Source: UBA4416 sp040387555
GTDB lineage: Bacteria > Bacteroidota > Bacteroidia > B-17B0 > Aurantibacillaceae
Length of the DNA stretch: 64,000 nucleotides
Assembly: GCA_040387555.1 (NCBI GenBank)
Contig: JAZKDO010000005.1
Coordinates: 372,001-436,000 of the forward strand
Reading direction: 5' to 3'
The notes under the pieces were generated by a model, which saw nothing but the letters and a program-made list of their open reading frames with translations, did not search any database and was not told where the DNA came from. Both the position numbers and the translations under genes were made by a program. Shown one piece after another: positions 26,627 to 35,353 of this stretch. Every line of letters begins with the position of its first letter. The stretch's first letter is position 1.

Positions 26627-28026
26627 TATTTGCAGTAGTTTCTCAGTAATTCAGTGTATACATTTATTCCGTCGCTAATTGCTTTTATAGGTATTTTTTC
26701 ATTATTAGCATGTACACTTTCTACCATTTCGCGGTTCAACTCAAAGGGCAGCGCACCAAAGGAAGGAATATTGATGCTTCTGAAATAACTATTATCTGTT
26801 GTTGCCGGAAATAATAAAGGAATTACGTGAGCATTTGGAAATACCGATAATAATGATTTTTTTATTAATTCATAATGAAGGCCAAGCTTCGATGGATCAG
26901 CCTCTGGTGACTCATCTACAATTGTGATTTTTATTCTTGGATCAACTATCCCGAAGAAAAGTTTCATTAACAGTGGCCTTTCAGATTTGTTTGGTAGCAA
27001 ACGGCAATCATAATAAGCCGTGGCGGTTTGAGAAACCTGGTTAATAGATCCCTGGGTATTTTGTATCTGCGTTAATTGATATGAATTGGTTACCAATGTT
27101 TGCAATGCTTCATTGGAATGAATGATTTTTTTTCTAAATGGTTTAAAGATCCACCAATTAAAATGTTTTAAGATAAAACCTTTGTATCCACGCATGATAT
27201 TTCCAATAGCTCTGAAGGTTTGTTTAGCGTTACGATCCACAACTATCCGTTCTTCTCTATCTTCAATTTTTTGAATGGCTTTCAATAATAATTTATTGGC
27301 AGTTTTAGAAGATGGGACAGACCCATGGCCGTTCGCTTTCACGGTAGCTTCCAGTTTTATCCAGATACTTTTCTTCTCTGCATTGGATACAAAAAAACAG
27401 AGTTCATTTTCTTTACCATCAATTACATTTCTTAAACCACCGCCGCCTTCTCCAAAAACAACCACCGGATTAAGCTGTTGCAAAATATCAGGTTGAATTA
27501 TCTTTTTTGCTCCATTATAGCCACCGGTTTCTTCACCTGATAAAAAAAGAATAACGAGGTTTTTAGTAAGCGAATCAGGATTTATATTTTCTTTGATATT
27601 TTTTAATGCAAAAAGTTGCATAATAGCCAAACCCTTCATGTCAATAGTTCCCCGGCCATATAAAGTGTCATGATCAATAGTTCCTGAAAAAGCAGGATGT
27701 TTCCAGTTTCCTTTTTCATCCACTTGTACCACATCTATGTGGTTGATTAAAAGTACCGATGGAAGTTTTTTCTCTAAGGGAACAAGTGATGCGCAAAAAT
27801 TGTAAGAAGAATCAGAATCCGAAAAAACTTTTGTGTGAAAGCCCATCTCTTCACATTTCTTTTTAATATAAAGAGCTGCTGGTTTTTCGTTTCCGGAAAT
27901 GCTTTTAATTTTAATGTATTCTGATAAAACGTTGACAGGACTTAACTGACCAAAAGACAGTAAATTTAGACAACATGCAATAAAGAGAAAATAAATTTTA
28001 TTGTAAACTGAACTTAATATCATCAT
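26626..28026 (-). CDS. Exported M20-family metallopeptidase
   Basis: A 466-residue protein with an N-terminal signal or anchor segment (IYFLFIACCLNLLSFGQ). M20 signatures include the first zinc ligand motif LLINHIDVVQ, the bridging-Asp region LYGRGTIDMKG, the catalytic Glu in LFLSGEETGG, and a late His in VESVHANNE. The arrangement is closest to the PM20D1/ArgE-DapE-like carboxypeptidase group with a dimerisation insert at about residues 200-330. It probably trims peptides or N-acyl amino acids in the periplasm; the substrate is unknown. It lies 81 nt downstream of the thioredoxin-like gene. Confidence 0.85.
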   Translation of the reverse strand: MMILSSVYNKIYFLFIACCLNLLSFGQLSPVNVLSEYIKIKSISGNEKPAALYIKKKCEEMGFHTKVFSDSDSSYNFCASLVPLEKKLPSVLLINHIDVVQVDEKGNWKHPAFSGTIDHDTLYGRGTIDMKGLAIMQLFALKNIKENINPDSLTKNLVILFLSGEETGGYNGAKKIIQPDILQQLNPVVVFGEGGGGLRNVIDGKENELCFFVSNAEKKSIWIKLEATVKANGHGSVPSSKTANKLLLKAIQKIEDREERIVVDRNAKQTFRAIGNIMRGYKGFILKHFNWWIFKPFRKKIIHSNEALQTLVTNSYQLTQIQNTQGSINQVSQTATAYYDCRLLPNKSERPLLMKLFFGIVDPRIKITIVDESPEADPSKLGLHYELIKKSLLSVFPNAHVIPLLFPATTDNSYFRSINIPSFGALPFELNREMVESVHANNEKIPIKAISDGINVYTELLRNYCK

Positions 28027-28107
28027 TTAATGAAATCAATGTGCTAATAAATGTCATCAGAATTCATGATCTTTAATTACATGAATTAAAAAAGTTTTCC
28101 AAATATA

Positions 28108-28635
28108 CTAATCTATTGCCTCCTGAATTTTATCCATTTTGTTGTCAGTGTATTTCCCAGAAATAACTTCTACTATTTTCCCTGCAGTGTCAATAACATA
28201 AAAATAAGGAACAGCTTCGTCATTTGGTTTTAATTGAACTTTTAATAAAGCAATGTCCGTATCACAATCGATCACATTTTTCCAAAGATCGGGTTGAGTG
28301 CTTGCTTTAAAATCAGCAGCTGCTTTTTTAAAACCACTAATGAGGGGAATGAAAAAGTAATTCACATCGTAATAATTGCCTACATCAAAATAATCTGTCC
28401 CATTAGCTTTAGCTACGAAAACATCATACATGGGCTGTATCCAGGTTTTTAAATCGTCTTCTGCTGATCGTTTATAACAGATTCCAATGATTGTGAACTT
28501 TGTTGTTCCTTTTATTGGCACAGTAATAGCGTTACCATCCAAGGCATGTCCGCTTAACGTTGGGAAATTACCTTTAGTCTGCGCAACAAATGTTGCCGTT
28601 AGTAAAAATGAAAGGAGTGTAATAATTTGTTTCAT
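28108..28635 (-). CDS. Exported thioredoxin-fold-like protein without a CXXC motif
   Basis: A 175-residue protein with signal peptide MKQIITLLSFLLTATFVAQ. The body shows a thioredoxin-like order of strand, helix and strand (TKFTIIGICYKRSAEDDLKTW, VPYFYVIDTAGKIVEVISGKY), resembling the AhpC/TlpA or ATP10-type fold. There are only two cysteines (CYKRS, DCDTD), neither in CXXC spacing, so disulfide oxidoreductase activity by the usual mechanism is not supported. It is 15 nt downstream of the EVE gene and likely cotranscribed. Confidence 0.6.
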   Translation of the reverse strand: MKQIITLLSFLLTATFVAQTKGNFPTLSGHALDGNAITVPIKGTTKFTIIGICYKRSAEDDLKTWIQPMYDVFVAKANGTDYFDVGNYYDVNYFFIPLISGFKKAAADFKASTQPDLWKNVIDCDTDIALLKVQLKPNDEAVPYFYVIDTAGKIVEVISGKYTDNKMDKIQEAID

Positions 28636-28650
28636 AATATGATGTTTAAT

Positions 28651-29064
28651 TTATTTATCCATTCCACCTAATAAACAAATTCGATCGAATTCGGCAGGTT
28701 TCACGGCACTTACAGATAATCGCTGAAGTTTTACCAATTGCATATCTTTTAAATGTTCATCTTGTTTTATCTGGGCAAGAGTAACAGGTTGTTTCATAGT
28801 TTTAAATGGCGTAAAATCAACTGCTACCCAGGCTTCTTCTTTGGTTGTCGGATCCTGGTAATGTTCTTTTGCTACTTTTGCAATGCCTACAACACAAAGC
28901 CCTTCGTTGCTGTGATAAAACAAAACAAGATCGCCTTTTTTCATTGCTTTTAAATTGTTGCGGGCTGCATAATTTCGCACACCGTCCCAAAAAGTCATTT
29001 TATCTTTTTTAAACTGTTCCCAACTGTATTTAAAAGGTTCAGATTTTATAAGCCAGTAATTCAT
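28651..29064 (-). CDS. EVE-domain protein
   Basis: A 137-residue single-domain protein with the EVE signature at the N-terminus (MNYWLIKSEPFKYSWEQF), then TFWDGVRNYAARNNLKAMKKGD, LVLFYHSNEGLCVVGIAKV, AWVAVDFTPF and LVKLQRLSV. The EVE domain is a PUA-like relative of YTH and binds modified bases in nucleic acids in characterised members. It leads a unit of EVE, thioredoxin-like and perhaps M20 peptidase genes, with gaps of 15 and 81 nt. Confidence 0.9.
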   Translation of the reverse strand: MNYWLIKSEPFKYSWEQFKKDKMTFWDGVRNYAARNNLKAMKKGDLVLFYHSNEGLCVVGIAKVAKEHYQDPTTKEEAWVAVDFTPFKTMKQPVTLAQIKQDEHLKDMQLVKLQRLSVSAVKPAEFDRICLLGGMDK

Positions 29065-29116
29065 AAATTCAAATTAATAATTATAACAGAAAATTAACCA
29101 ATAAGGCACAGATTTA

Positions 29117-29124
29117 CAAAAGTA
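29117..29124 (-). promoter_or_regulatory. -7 box of the EVE gene unit
   Basis: The minus strand reads TACTTTTG, an exact TAnnTTTG match, with a TTG about 18 nt upstream (29145-29143 on the minus strand). It lies 53 nt before the ATG at 29064. Confidence 0.45.
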
Positions 29125-29186
29125 TTTGATAACATTTTAGCTCAATAAATTAATGAAAAATACCTGTGAATTGTTACAGGATTTGT

Positions 29187-29194
29187 TAGATTTG
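29187..29194 (+). promoter_or_regulatory. -7 box of the aminotransferase gene
   Basis: TAGATTTG, an exact TAnnTTTG match, 23 nt before the ATG at 29218. It is divergent from the EVE promoter. Confidence 0.45.
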
Positions 29195-29217
29195 TTATGC
29201 ATTTTAAAAAGAATTAA

Positions 29218-30411
29218 ATGACGCATTTATCAGATAAAGTAAACCTTATTTCAGAATCGCAAACTATTGCCATGGCTCGCAAAAGTCGTGAATTAAAAGC
29301 TCAGGGAGTTGATATTATTAGTTTAAGTTTGGGAGAACCGGATTTTAAAACTCCTGATGTTATTAAACAAGCTGCTATTAATGCCATTAATGAAGATTTT
29401 ACATACTATACACATGTGAGTGGATATGTGGAATTACGCCAGGCTATTTGTCACAAATTTAAACGTGATAATAATCTTGACTATACTGCTGATGATATTG
29501 TGGTTTCTTCGGGTGCCAAACAAAGTATTGCCAATGCAGTATTATGTCTTATTAATCCCGGTGACGAAGTTATCATTCCTTCTCCTTTTTGGGTAAGTTA
29601 TCTGGAGATATTAAAACTTGCGGGTGGTGTGCCTATTGTGATTGATACCACCATAGAAAATGATTTTAAAATTACGGCAGAAGAATTAAAGGCTCACATC
29701 ACTCCAAAAACACGGATGATGATGTTTAGTACTCCGTGTAATCCAACTGGTTCAGTATATAGTCGAAAAGAATTAAGAGCTATAGCAGATGTTGTAAAAC
29801 AACACGACGAGTTATATATCATGAGCGATGAGATTTATGAGCATATTAATTTTGTGGGCGGGCATGAAAGCATGGCACAATTTCCTGACATTAAGGATCG
29901 TGTAATTACTATCAATGGCGTTTCTAAAGGATTCGCGATGACAGGTTGGAGAGGTGGAATAATGGCAGCTCCAAAATGGATTGCTCAGGCATGCGATAAA
30001 ATGCAGGGACAATTTACTTCGGGAACTTGCAGTATAACGCAAAAAGCTATGCATGCAGCAATGGATTTGCCATCGGATAGTACACACTATATGCGCGATG
30101 CTTTTTTGAAAAGGAGAAATTTAGTATTGGAATTAATGAAAGATATCCCTGGGTTTAAAACAAATACGCCTCAGGGTGCATTTTATGTTTATCCAGAAGT
30201 ATCTGCCTTATTTGGAAAATCCTATAATGATTATAAAATAAATAACGCAACGGATTTATCTATGTTTTTATTGGATGTTGCACATGTGGCTTTAGTTCCT
30301 GGTGCTGCATTTGGTGATGATAAATACATTCGATTCTCCTATGCAACTTCTGAAGATAAGCTTACTGAAGCACTTCGAAGAATGAAAGAAGCAATTGAAA
30401 AATTAAAATAA
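29218..30411 (+). CDS. Aspartate aminotransferase, PLP class I/II
   Basis: A 397-residue fold-type I aminotransferase. Signatures are ISLSLGEPDFKTP, SGAKQSIANAV (PLP phosphate contact), FSTPCNPTGSVYS with the conserved Asn-Pro, SDEIYEHINF with the Asp-Tyr pair, the PLP Lys in INGVSKGFAMTGWR, and the substrate Arg in KYIRFSYA. This is the 1-gamma aspartate aminotransferase type common in bacteria without AspC. It interconverts aspartate and oxaloacetate with glutamate/2-oxoglutarate, and some members also accept prephenate. It is 34 nt before rfaE1, probably a shared transcript. Confidence 0.92.
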   Translation: MTHLSDKVNLISESQTIAMARKSRELKAQGVDIISLSLGEPDFKTPDVIKQAAINAINEDFTYYTHVSGYVELRQAICHKFKRDNNLDYTADDIVVSSGAKQSIANAVLCLINPGDEVIIPSPFWVSYLEILKLAGGVPIVIDTTIENDFKITAEELKAHITPKTRMMMFSTPCNPTGSVYSRKELRAIADVVKQHDELYIMSDEIYEHINFVGGHESMAQFPDIKDRVITINGVSKGFAMTGWRGGIMAAPKWIAQACDKMQGQFTSGTCSITQKAMHAAMDLPSDSTHYMRDAFLKRRNLVLELMKDIPGFKTNTPQGAFYVYPEVSALFGKSYNDYKINNATDLSMFLLDVAHVALVPGAAFGDDKYIRFSYATSEDKLTEALRRMKEAIEKLK

Positions 30412-30445
30412 AAATTTAGGATAAAAGATTGAAATTGTTGAGTAA

Positions 30446-31462
30446 ATGAAAAAATTATCTGTAAAAAAAGAACATATTCGCGAGATCTTCAAATCGTTCA
30501 GTAACCTGAATGTATTAATCATCGGGGACGTAATGATTGATAGTTATATGTGGGGAAAAGTAAACCGCATTTCACCTGAAGCGCCTGTACCAATTATCTC
30601 AGTAAATAAAAAAGAAAAAAGATTAGGTGGTGCTGCTAATGTCGCTCTTAATATACAAGCAATGGGGGCCAATCCTATATTGTGTTCCGTAATTGGAATT
30701 GATTATGAAGGGCAGGCATTCCTGGATCTTTTAAAAGCACAAAAATTAAGTCAGAAGGGAATTTTAAAATCACGAGGTAGAATTACTACTCAAAAAACCC
30801 GTGTAATAGGCAACAATCACCAGTTGCTTCGTATTGATGAAGAGATAGAAGAAGATATTGCCCCATCAGAAACACAGCAATTAATCACACTTATTTCTTA
30901 TATCATACAAAATGATAAAATTGATGTGATCTTATTTGAAGATTATAATAAAGGATTAATTACTCCAAAACTTATTTCAAAAGTTGTTGAATTAGCAAGG
31001 AGTAAAGGAATTCCTACCTGTGTGGATCCTAAAAAGAAAAATTTTAATGCCTATAAAGGTGTTACGTTGTTTAAGCCTAATTTAAAAGAACTCCGTGAGG
31101 GTTTAAAGCTTGACATCAGTTCTGATAACATTAATGAATTGCAAAGGGCTATTAGTAGTTTTAGGGTTAAGCAAAAATTCGACACAGCTTTGGTTACTTT
31201 GGCAGAGAAAGGTGTTTTGATAAATTCACGTTCCGAAAAAAATCATACACCAGCACATATAAGAAGTATTGCGGATGTGAGTGGCGCAGGTGATACTGTA
31301 ATTAGTGTGGCTGCTTTATTAGTTGCCCTTCATGTAAATCCTATTGTGATGGCTGCTATTTCGAACCTGGCAGGTGGATTGGTTTGCGAACAAATAGGAG
31401 TGGTGCCTGTAAGTAAAGAACAGTTATTGGAAGAAGCTTTGAAACTTGACTTTGTAAAATAA
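30446..31462 (+). CDS. rfaE1: D-glycero-beta-D-manno-heptose-7-phosphate kinase-type PfkB kinase
   Basis: A 338-residue ribokinase-fold kinase. LIIGDVMIDSYMWGKVNRISPEAPVPI is the RfaE/HldE kinase hallmark (positions about 24-50), followed by RLGGAANVALNIQAMGA and the C-terminal PfkB motif DVSGAGDTVISVAALLV with the catalytic Asp. There is no fused nucleotidyltransferase domain, so it corresponds to stand-alone RfaE1. It would phosphorylate a heptose phosphate in ADP-heptose synthesis for LPS core, but partner genes are not in this window and other sugars are possible. Confidence 0.85.
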   Translation: MKKLSVKKEHIREIFKSFSNLNVLIIGDVMIDSYMWGKVNRISPEAPVPIISVNKKEKRLGGAANVALNIQAMGANPILCSVIGIDYEGQAFLDLLKAQKLSQKGILKSRGRITTQKTRVIGNNHQLLRIDEEIEEDIAPSETQQLITLISYIIQNDKIDVILFEDYNKGLITPKLISKVVELARSKGIPTCVDPKKKNFNAYKGVTLFKPNLKELREGLKLDISSDNINELQRAISSFRVKQKFDTALVTLAEKGVLINSRSEKNHTPAHIRSIADVSGAGDTVISVAALLVALHVNPIVMAAISNLAGGLVCEQIGVVPVSKEQLLEEALKLDFVK

Positions 31463-31465
31463 GTG

Positions 31466-31539
31466 TCACCACATAGGCACGAAGAACACACAGAGTTTTT
31501 TGCAGGTCTTGTTACTTTATCTCTGTGTCTCCGTGGTGA
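31466..31539. repeat. Intergenic palindromic (REP-like) element
   Basis: TCACCACATAGGCAC...ACACAGAG at 31466-31495 is an imperfect inverted copy of CTCTGTGTCTCCGTGGTGA at 31521-31539. It occupies nearly the whole gap between rfaE1 and ubiE. The CACCACGGAGACACAGAG type of sequence is a common dispersed repeat in bacterial genomes, so this is probably one copy of a repeat family. RNA copied through it would fold into a long hairpin. Confidence 0.65.
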
Positions 31540-31546
31540 AAAATAA

Positions 31547-32278
31547 ATGAAAATGAAACAAGTTACCCCATATAATAATTCGGACTCAAAAAAAGAGCAG
31601 ATTGCTCAAATGTTTGATAATATTGCTTTTCGCTATGATTTTTTGAATTCACTATTATCATTAGGAATTCATAAAGGATGGAGAAAAAAATGCATTCGCC
31701 TGATAGCTGAAAAAAAACCAAAGCAAATTTTGGATGTAGCTACCGGTACTGGTGACTTTGCCATAGCAGCGATGACATTACATCCCTTAAAGGTAATAGG
31801 GATAGACATCAGCGAAGGCATGATGAAGTTCGGGCGAGAAAAAATTCAAAAATTAAATCTGGATAACACGATTACTTTACAATATGGTGACGCTGAAACC
31901 TGTAACCTTGCCGACAATTCCATGGATGCTATAACTGTTGGCTTTGGAGTTAGAAATTTTGAAAACCTTGAAAAAGGCCTTGCTAATATGCTGCGTATAT
32001 TAAAACCGGGAGGACAATTATGTATACTTGAATTTTCTTCGCCGCAACATTTTCCTATTAAACAATTTTACAAATTTCATTTCAAATATATTACGCCAAC
32101 ATTGGGTAAAATGTTTTCGAAAGATACACGGGCTTATACCTATTTACCTGAGTCGATTAAGGCGTTTCCGGATAATGAGCGTTTCACAGCTATACTACAA
32201 AAAGTTGGCTATACAAATGCAACTTTTAGTTCCGTTGGCCTTGGATTGGCCGCTATTTATTTAGCCGAGAAAAAATAA
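31547..32278 (+). CDS. ubiE: Demethylmenaquinone methyltransferase (UbiE/MenG)
   Basis: SAM-dependent C-methylation of demethylmenaquinone, the last step of menaquinone synthesis. The 243 residues begin with MFDNIAFRYDFLNSLLSLGIHKGWRKK, the diagnostic UbiE N-terminus, then motif I LDVATGTGDFAIAAM, AITVGFGVRNFENLEKGLANMLRILKPGG, and LEFSSPQHFPIKQFYKFHF. The length is normal for the family. It converges with ppx with only 4 nt between stops and no terminator. Confidence 0.95.
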   Translation: MKMKQVTPYNNSDSKKEQIAQMFDNIAFRYDFLNSLLSLGIHKGWRKKCIRLIAEKKPKQILDVATGTGDFAIAAMTLHPLKVIGIDISEGMMKFGREKIQKLNLDNTITLQYGDAETCNLADNSMDAITVGFGVRNFENLEKGLANMLRILKPGGQLCILEFSSPQHFPIKQFYKFHFKYITPTLGKMFSKDTRAYTYLPESIKAFPDNERFTAILQKVGYTNATFSSVGLGLAAIYLAEKK

Positions 32279-32282
32279 AACT

Positions 32283-33161
32283 CTAAATGCCTTTTGCCCG
32301 ATCGTATAGGTCGTGAATGATTCCATCAGATAAGCCAATTTGTGGAACGAAAATATCGTCGATATCAGCGGTCTTCATAATGGTAATAAAGATTTTGGAT
32401 GCGTTTACAATAACGTCCGCTCTGTCTGGTTTTAGCCCAAGTACTTCAACACGTTCTTCATAAGTATAAGAATTGAGCATATCGTTAATGCCTTTTAACT
32501 TGGTATAACTGATATTCTTATTATCTTTTTTTGTCATCTTGTAGATCTTATTAATGTTTCCACCTGATCCAATTGCATGTAAAGGACTATAGCTTAAAGT
32601 TGACTTTTTAATCCAATCTTTCATAAGCTCCCATTCATTTTTATCTACTTTATCAAGGAGCATACGAACAGTTCCGATATTAAAAGATTTGGATGAGATT
32701 ACTTTATGGTTACTATATAAAGTTAGTTCAGTACTACCACCGCCAACATCTATATATAAATAAGAATGCCGTGGGTTAAGCATTTCTTCAATATGGTTTG
32801 AAAAAACCAATTGCGCTTCTAGTTTGCCATCGATGATTTCCACATCAAGATCTGCTTCTTTTTTAATACGGGCAATAACTTCTGCGCTGTTACTAGCGTC
32901 TCGCATAGCACTAGTAGCCACAGCACGATAACCGTCCACCTCATATACTTTGATCAGTTCTCGAAAGCCACGCATCGCAGTGATTAATTTTTCAGCTTTT
33001 CTGTCGGAAATTCTCCCGTTCAAAAATACATCTTCACCTAAACGAATAGGTAAACGAATTAATTCTTCTTTACTAAAGTGAGGTTTACCATTTACTTCGT
33101 AAGCCCTGCAAAATAATAATCGCATGGCATTACTCCCTATATCAACAGCTGCAAAAATCAT
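32283..33161 (-). CDS. ppx: Exopolyphosphatase / Ppx-GppA family
   Basis: A 292-residue ASKHA-fold phosphatase consisting only of the N-terminal catalytic part. FAAVDIGSNAMRLLF (phosphate loop 1) is followed by RAVATSAMRDASN, LYIDVGGGSTELTLY (loop 2) and AIGSGGNINKIYK. It degrades polyphosphate or hydrolyses pppGpp. E. coli Ppx has about 510 residues; this is the short form. Its ATG overlaps the ppk stop by 4 nt (ATGA), so synthesis and degradation of polyphosphate are coupled in one unit. Confidence 0.9.
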   Translation of the reverse strand: MIFAAVDIGSNAMRLLFCRAYEVNGKPHFSKEELIRLPIRLGEDVFLNGRISDRKAEKLITAMRGFRELIKVYEVDGYRAVATSAMRDASNSAEVIARIKKEADLDVEIIDGKLEAQLVFSNHIEEMLNPRHSYLYIDVGGGSTELTLYSNHKVISSKSFNIGTVRMLLDKVDKNEWELMKDWIKKSTLSYSPLHAIGSGGNINKIYKMTKKDNKNISYTKLKGINDMLNSYTYEERVEVLGLKPDRADVIVNASKIFITIMKTADIDDIFVPQIGLSDGIIHDLYDRAKGI

Positions 33162-35266
33162 ATCGTTACAGGATTAGTTTTTTTTGTTTTCTTAAAATGC
33201 ATCTGTTTATCGTTTTTTAAATAATTATAGGTTTCATCCTGCACTCTCACTTTTCGTTCACCTGATTTGGCTTTCTTATAAATGTTTTGTTGAAGCTTAT
33301 CAAGGATCCTTACTTTTGTATTTCCGGATAATTGAATATTTATAATATCCTTAATTTGCTTCTTTACTTCAGGGTCATTTATGGAAACTGCTACTTCACT
33401 TCTGCTGTCTAAATTTCTACTCATCCAATCTGCAGAAGTAATATAAATCTTTTCATCGCCGTTGTTACCAAAAATAAATACACGTGTGTGTTCAAGGTAT
33501 TTATCCACGATACTGTATGCTTTTATATTATCACTAAATCCTTCAATTTCTGTGACTAAAGAACAAATGCCACGTACAATTAAGGTGATTTGAACACCTG
33601 CCCTTGAAGCTTCATATAATTTGCCTATCATATCTTTATCAACCAGGCTGTTCATCTTAAGAATCATATAGGCTTTTTTCTTTGCCTTAGCATTTGCAAT
33701 TTCTTTGTCAATTAAGTTAACAAACGTCTGGCGCATATAAAATGGCGCAACCGCTAAATGTTTATAGGATCCTGTTTTGAAGTTATTTGCATAAAAATCA
33801 AAAATATGACTTACTTCCTGAGTAATGTTTTTATCAGCTGTTAGTAAAGTAAAGTCAGTATATATACGGGCCGTTTTTTCATTAAAATTACCGGTGCCAA
33901 TGTGGGCATATTGAATTTCTTTTCCATTTACACGTGTTGTAATTAAAAATAATTTACTGTGTACTTTTAAACCCGGTACGCCGTATATAACTGTTGCACC
34001 CTCTTCTTGTAATTTATTGGCCCAGTAAATATTGTTTTCTTCATCAAAGCGAGCTTGTAGTTCAACTAATACAGTAATCTTTTTTCCGTTTTTTATGGCA
34101 TTGATTAAAGCGTTGGCAATTTTTGAAGAATCCGCTACACGATATAATGTAATCTTAATAGATTCAACAACGGGATCAATAGAGGCTTCGCGCAATAAGG
34201 TAATAATGTGATCAAAGGTGTGATAGGGGTAGTGTAATAAAATATCTTTTTGTTTAATAACATTCAGAATACTTGTATTGACGTCTTTCAGGTACTTATG
34301 GTTCAAAGCTGGCGGATGATCGTATACTAATTTCTTTTCCCCAATGTTAGGAAAACTTATGAAATCTTTGAAGTTATGGTAGCGGCCGCCCGGAATGGCA
34401 TTATCTTTTTTATCCATACCCAATTTTTTCATGATAAAAGAAAGCATTTCACGGCTCATGGTGTTATCATAAACAAAACGGACAGGCTGGCCTTTTTTAC
34501 GGTCCTTCACACTCTTAGATATTTTCTCAAGCATGCTTTTACTTACATCCTGATCAATATCTAACTCTGCATCCCTTGTTAATTTTATATTGATCGCTTC
34601 TTTAGTTGTATAGCCAAATACGGCAAACATCTCATGCACGTTAAACCGAATAATATCATCGAGTAGAATAATGTATTTTTTATTTTTTTCCTGAGGTAAA
34701 ACAATAAAACGGCTCGTTACTCTTGATGGAATTTCAATCAATGCATATTTATTTTTTTGCTTTTGTGTTGTTGAAATTAGTCTCACAAACAGGTATCCCG
34801 ATTTATCCTTCATGTAAGGAAATGGCTTATTTTCGTCCACCATTATAGGAAATAACATATTCACCACTTCTTTGTGAAAATAATCTTTAACAAATGTTTG
34901 CTGCGTTAAGCTTAATTGTTTTTCATTAATAATAAAAACATTTTCTTTCGCCAGTTCATGAAGAAGTTCCTGGTAAATTTCTTCAAATCGTTGCTGTTGT
35001 TCAATTACTTTACGTTGTAGTTTTTGTAGAAGATCCTTGGGATCATCACCATAAATTGCTATCGCTTTTTTTCCGAGTTTAGTTAAACGATTAATAGTTG
35101 CAACGCGTACGCGATAGAACTCATCACGGTTATTACTGAAAATTCCCAGAAATTTAAGCCTCTCAATTAAAGGGGTAGATGAGTCGGATGCTTCCTGAAG
35201 TACGCGGTCATTAAATGAAAGCCAGCTAATTTCTCTGTTTATATGAGGGATCTTATTCTTTTGCAT
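33158..35266 (-). CDS. ppk1: Polyphosphate kinase 1
   Basis: Reversibly polymerises the gamma phosphate of ATP into polyphosphate. The 702 residues cover the four PPK1 domains, starting with INREISWLSFNDRVLQEA and GIFSNNRDEFYRVR. The two histidines of the PLD-like core are present: His436 in LKVHSKLFL, corresponding to the autophosphorylated His435 of E. coli, and His593 in YLEHTRVFIF, corresponding to His592. The C-terminal tail is basic. It is the first gene of the ppk-ppx unit. Confidence 0.96.
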   Translation of the reverse strand: MQKNKIPHINREISWLSFNDRVLQEASDSSTPLIERLKFLGIFSNNRDEFYRVRVATINRLTKLGKKAIAIYGDDPKDLLQKLQRKVIEQQQRFEEIYQELLHELAKENVFIINEKQLSLTQQTFVKDYFHKEVVNMLFPIMVDENKPFPYMKDKSGYLFVRLISTTQKQKNKYALIEIPSRVTSRFIVLPQEKNKKYIILLDDIIRFNVHEMFAVFGYTTKEAINIKLTRDAELDIDQDVSKSMLEKISKSVKDRKKGQPVRFVYDNTMSREMLSFIMKKLGMDKKDNAIPGGRYHNFKDFISFPNIGEKKLVYDHPPALNHKYLKDVNTSILNVIKQKDILLHYPYHTFDHIITLLREASIDPVVESIKITLYRVADSSKIANALINAIKNGKKITVLVELQARFDEENNIYWANKLQEEGATVIYGVPGLKVHSKLFLITTRVNGKEIQYAHIGTGNFNEKTARIYTDFTLLTADKNITQEVSHIFDFYANNFKTGSYKHLAVAPFYMRQTFVNLIDKEIANAKAKKKAYMILKMNSLVDKDMIGKLYEASRAGVQITLIVRGICSLVTEIEGFSDNIKAYSIVDKYLEHTRVFIFGNNGDEKIYITSADWMSRNLDSRSEVAVSINDPEVKKQIKDIINIQLSGNTKVRILDKLQQNIYKKAKSGERKVRVQDETYNYLKNDKQMHFKKTKKTNPVTI

Positions 35267-35353
35267 ATTACTTTAAAAACTCTATAAATATACTTATTAT
35301 GCCAGTTTGTTATTGCAAAAAATTAATATATTTACCTTAATAATATCTCTATT

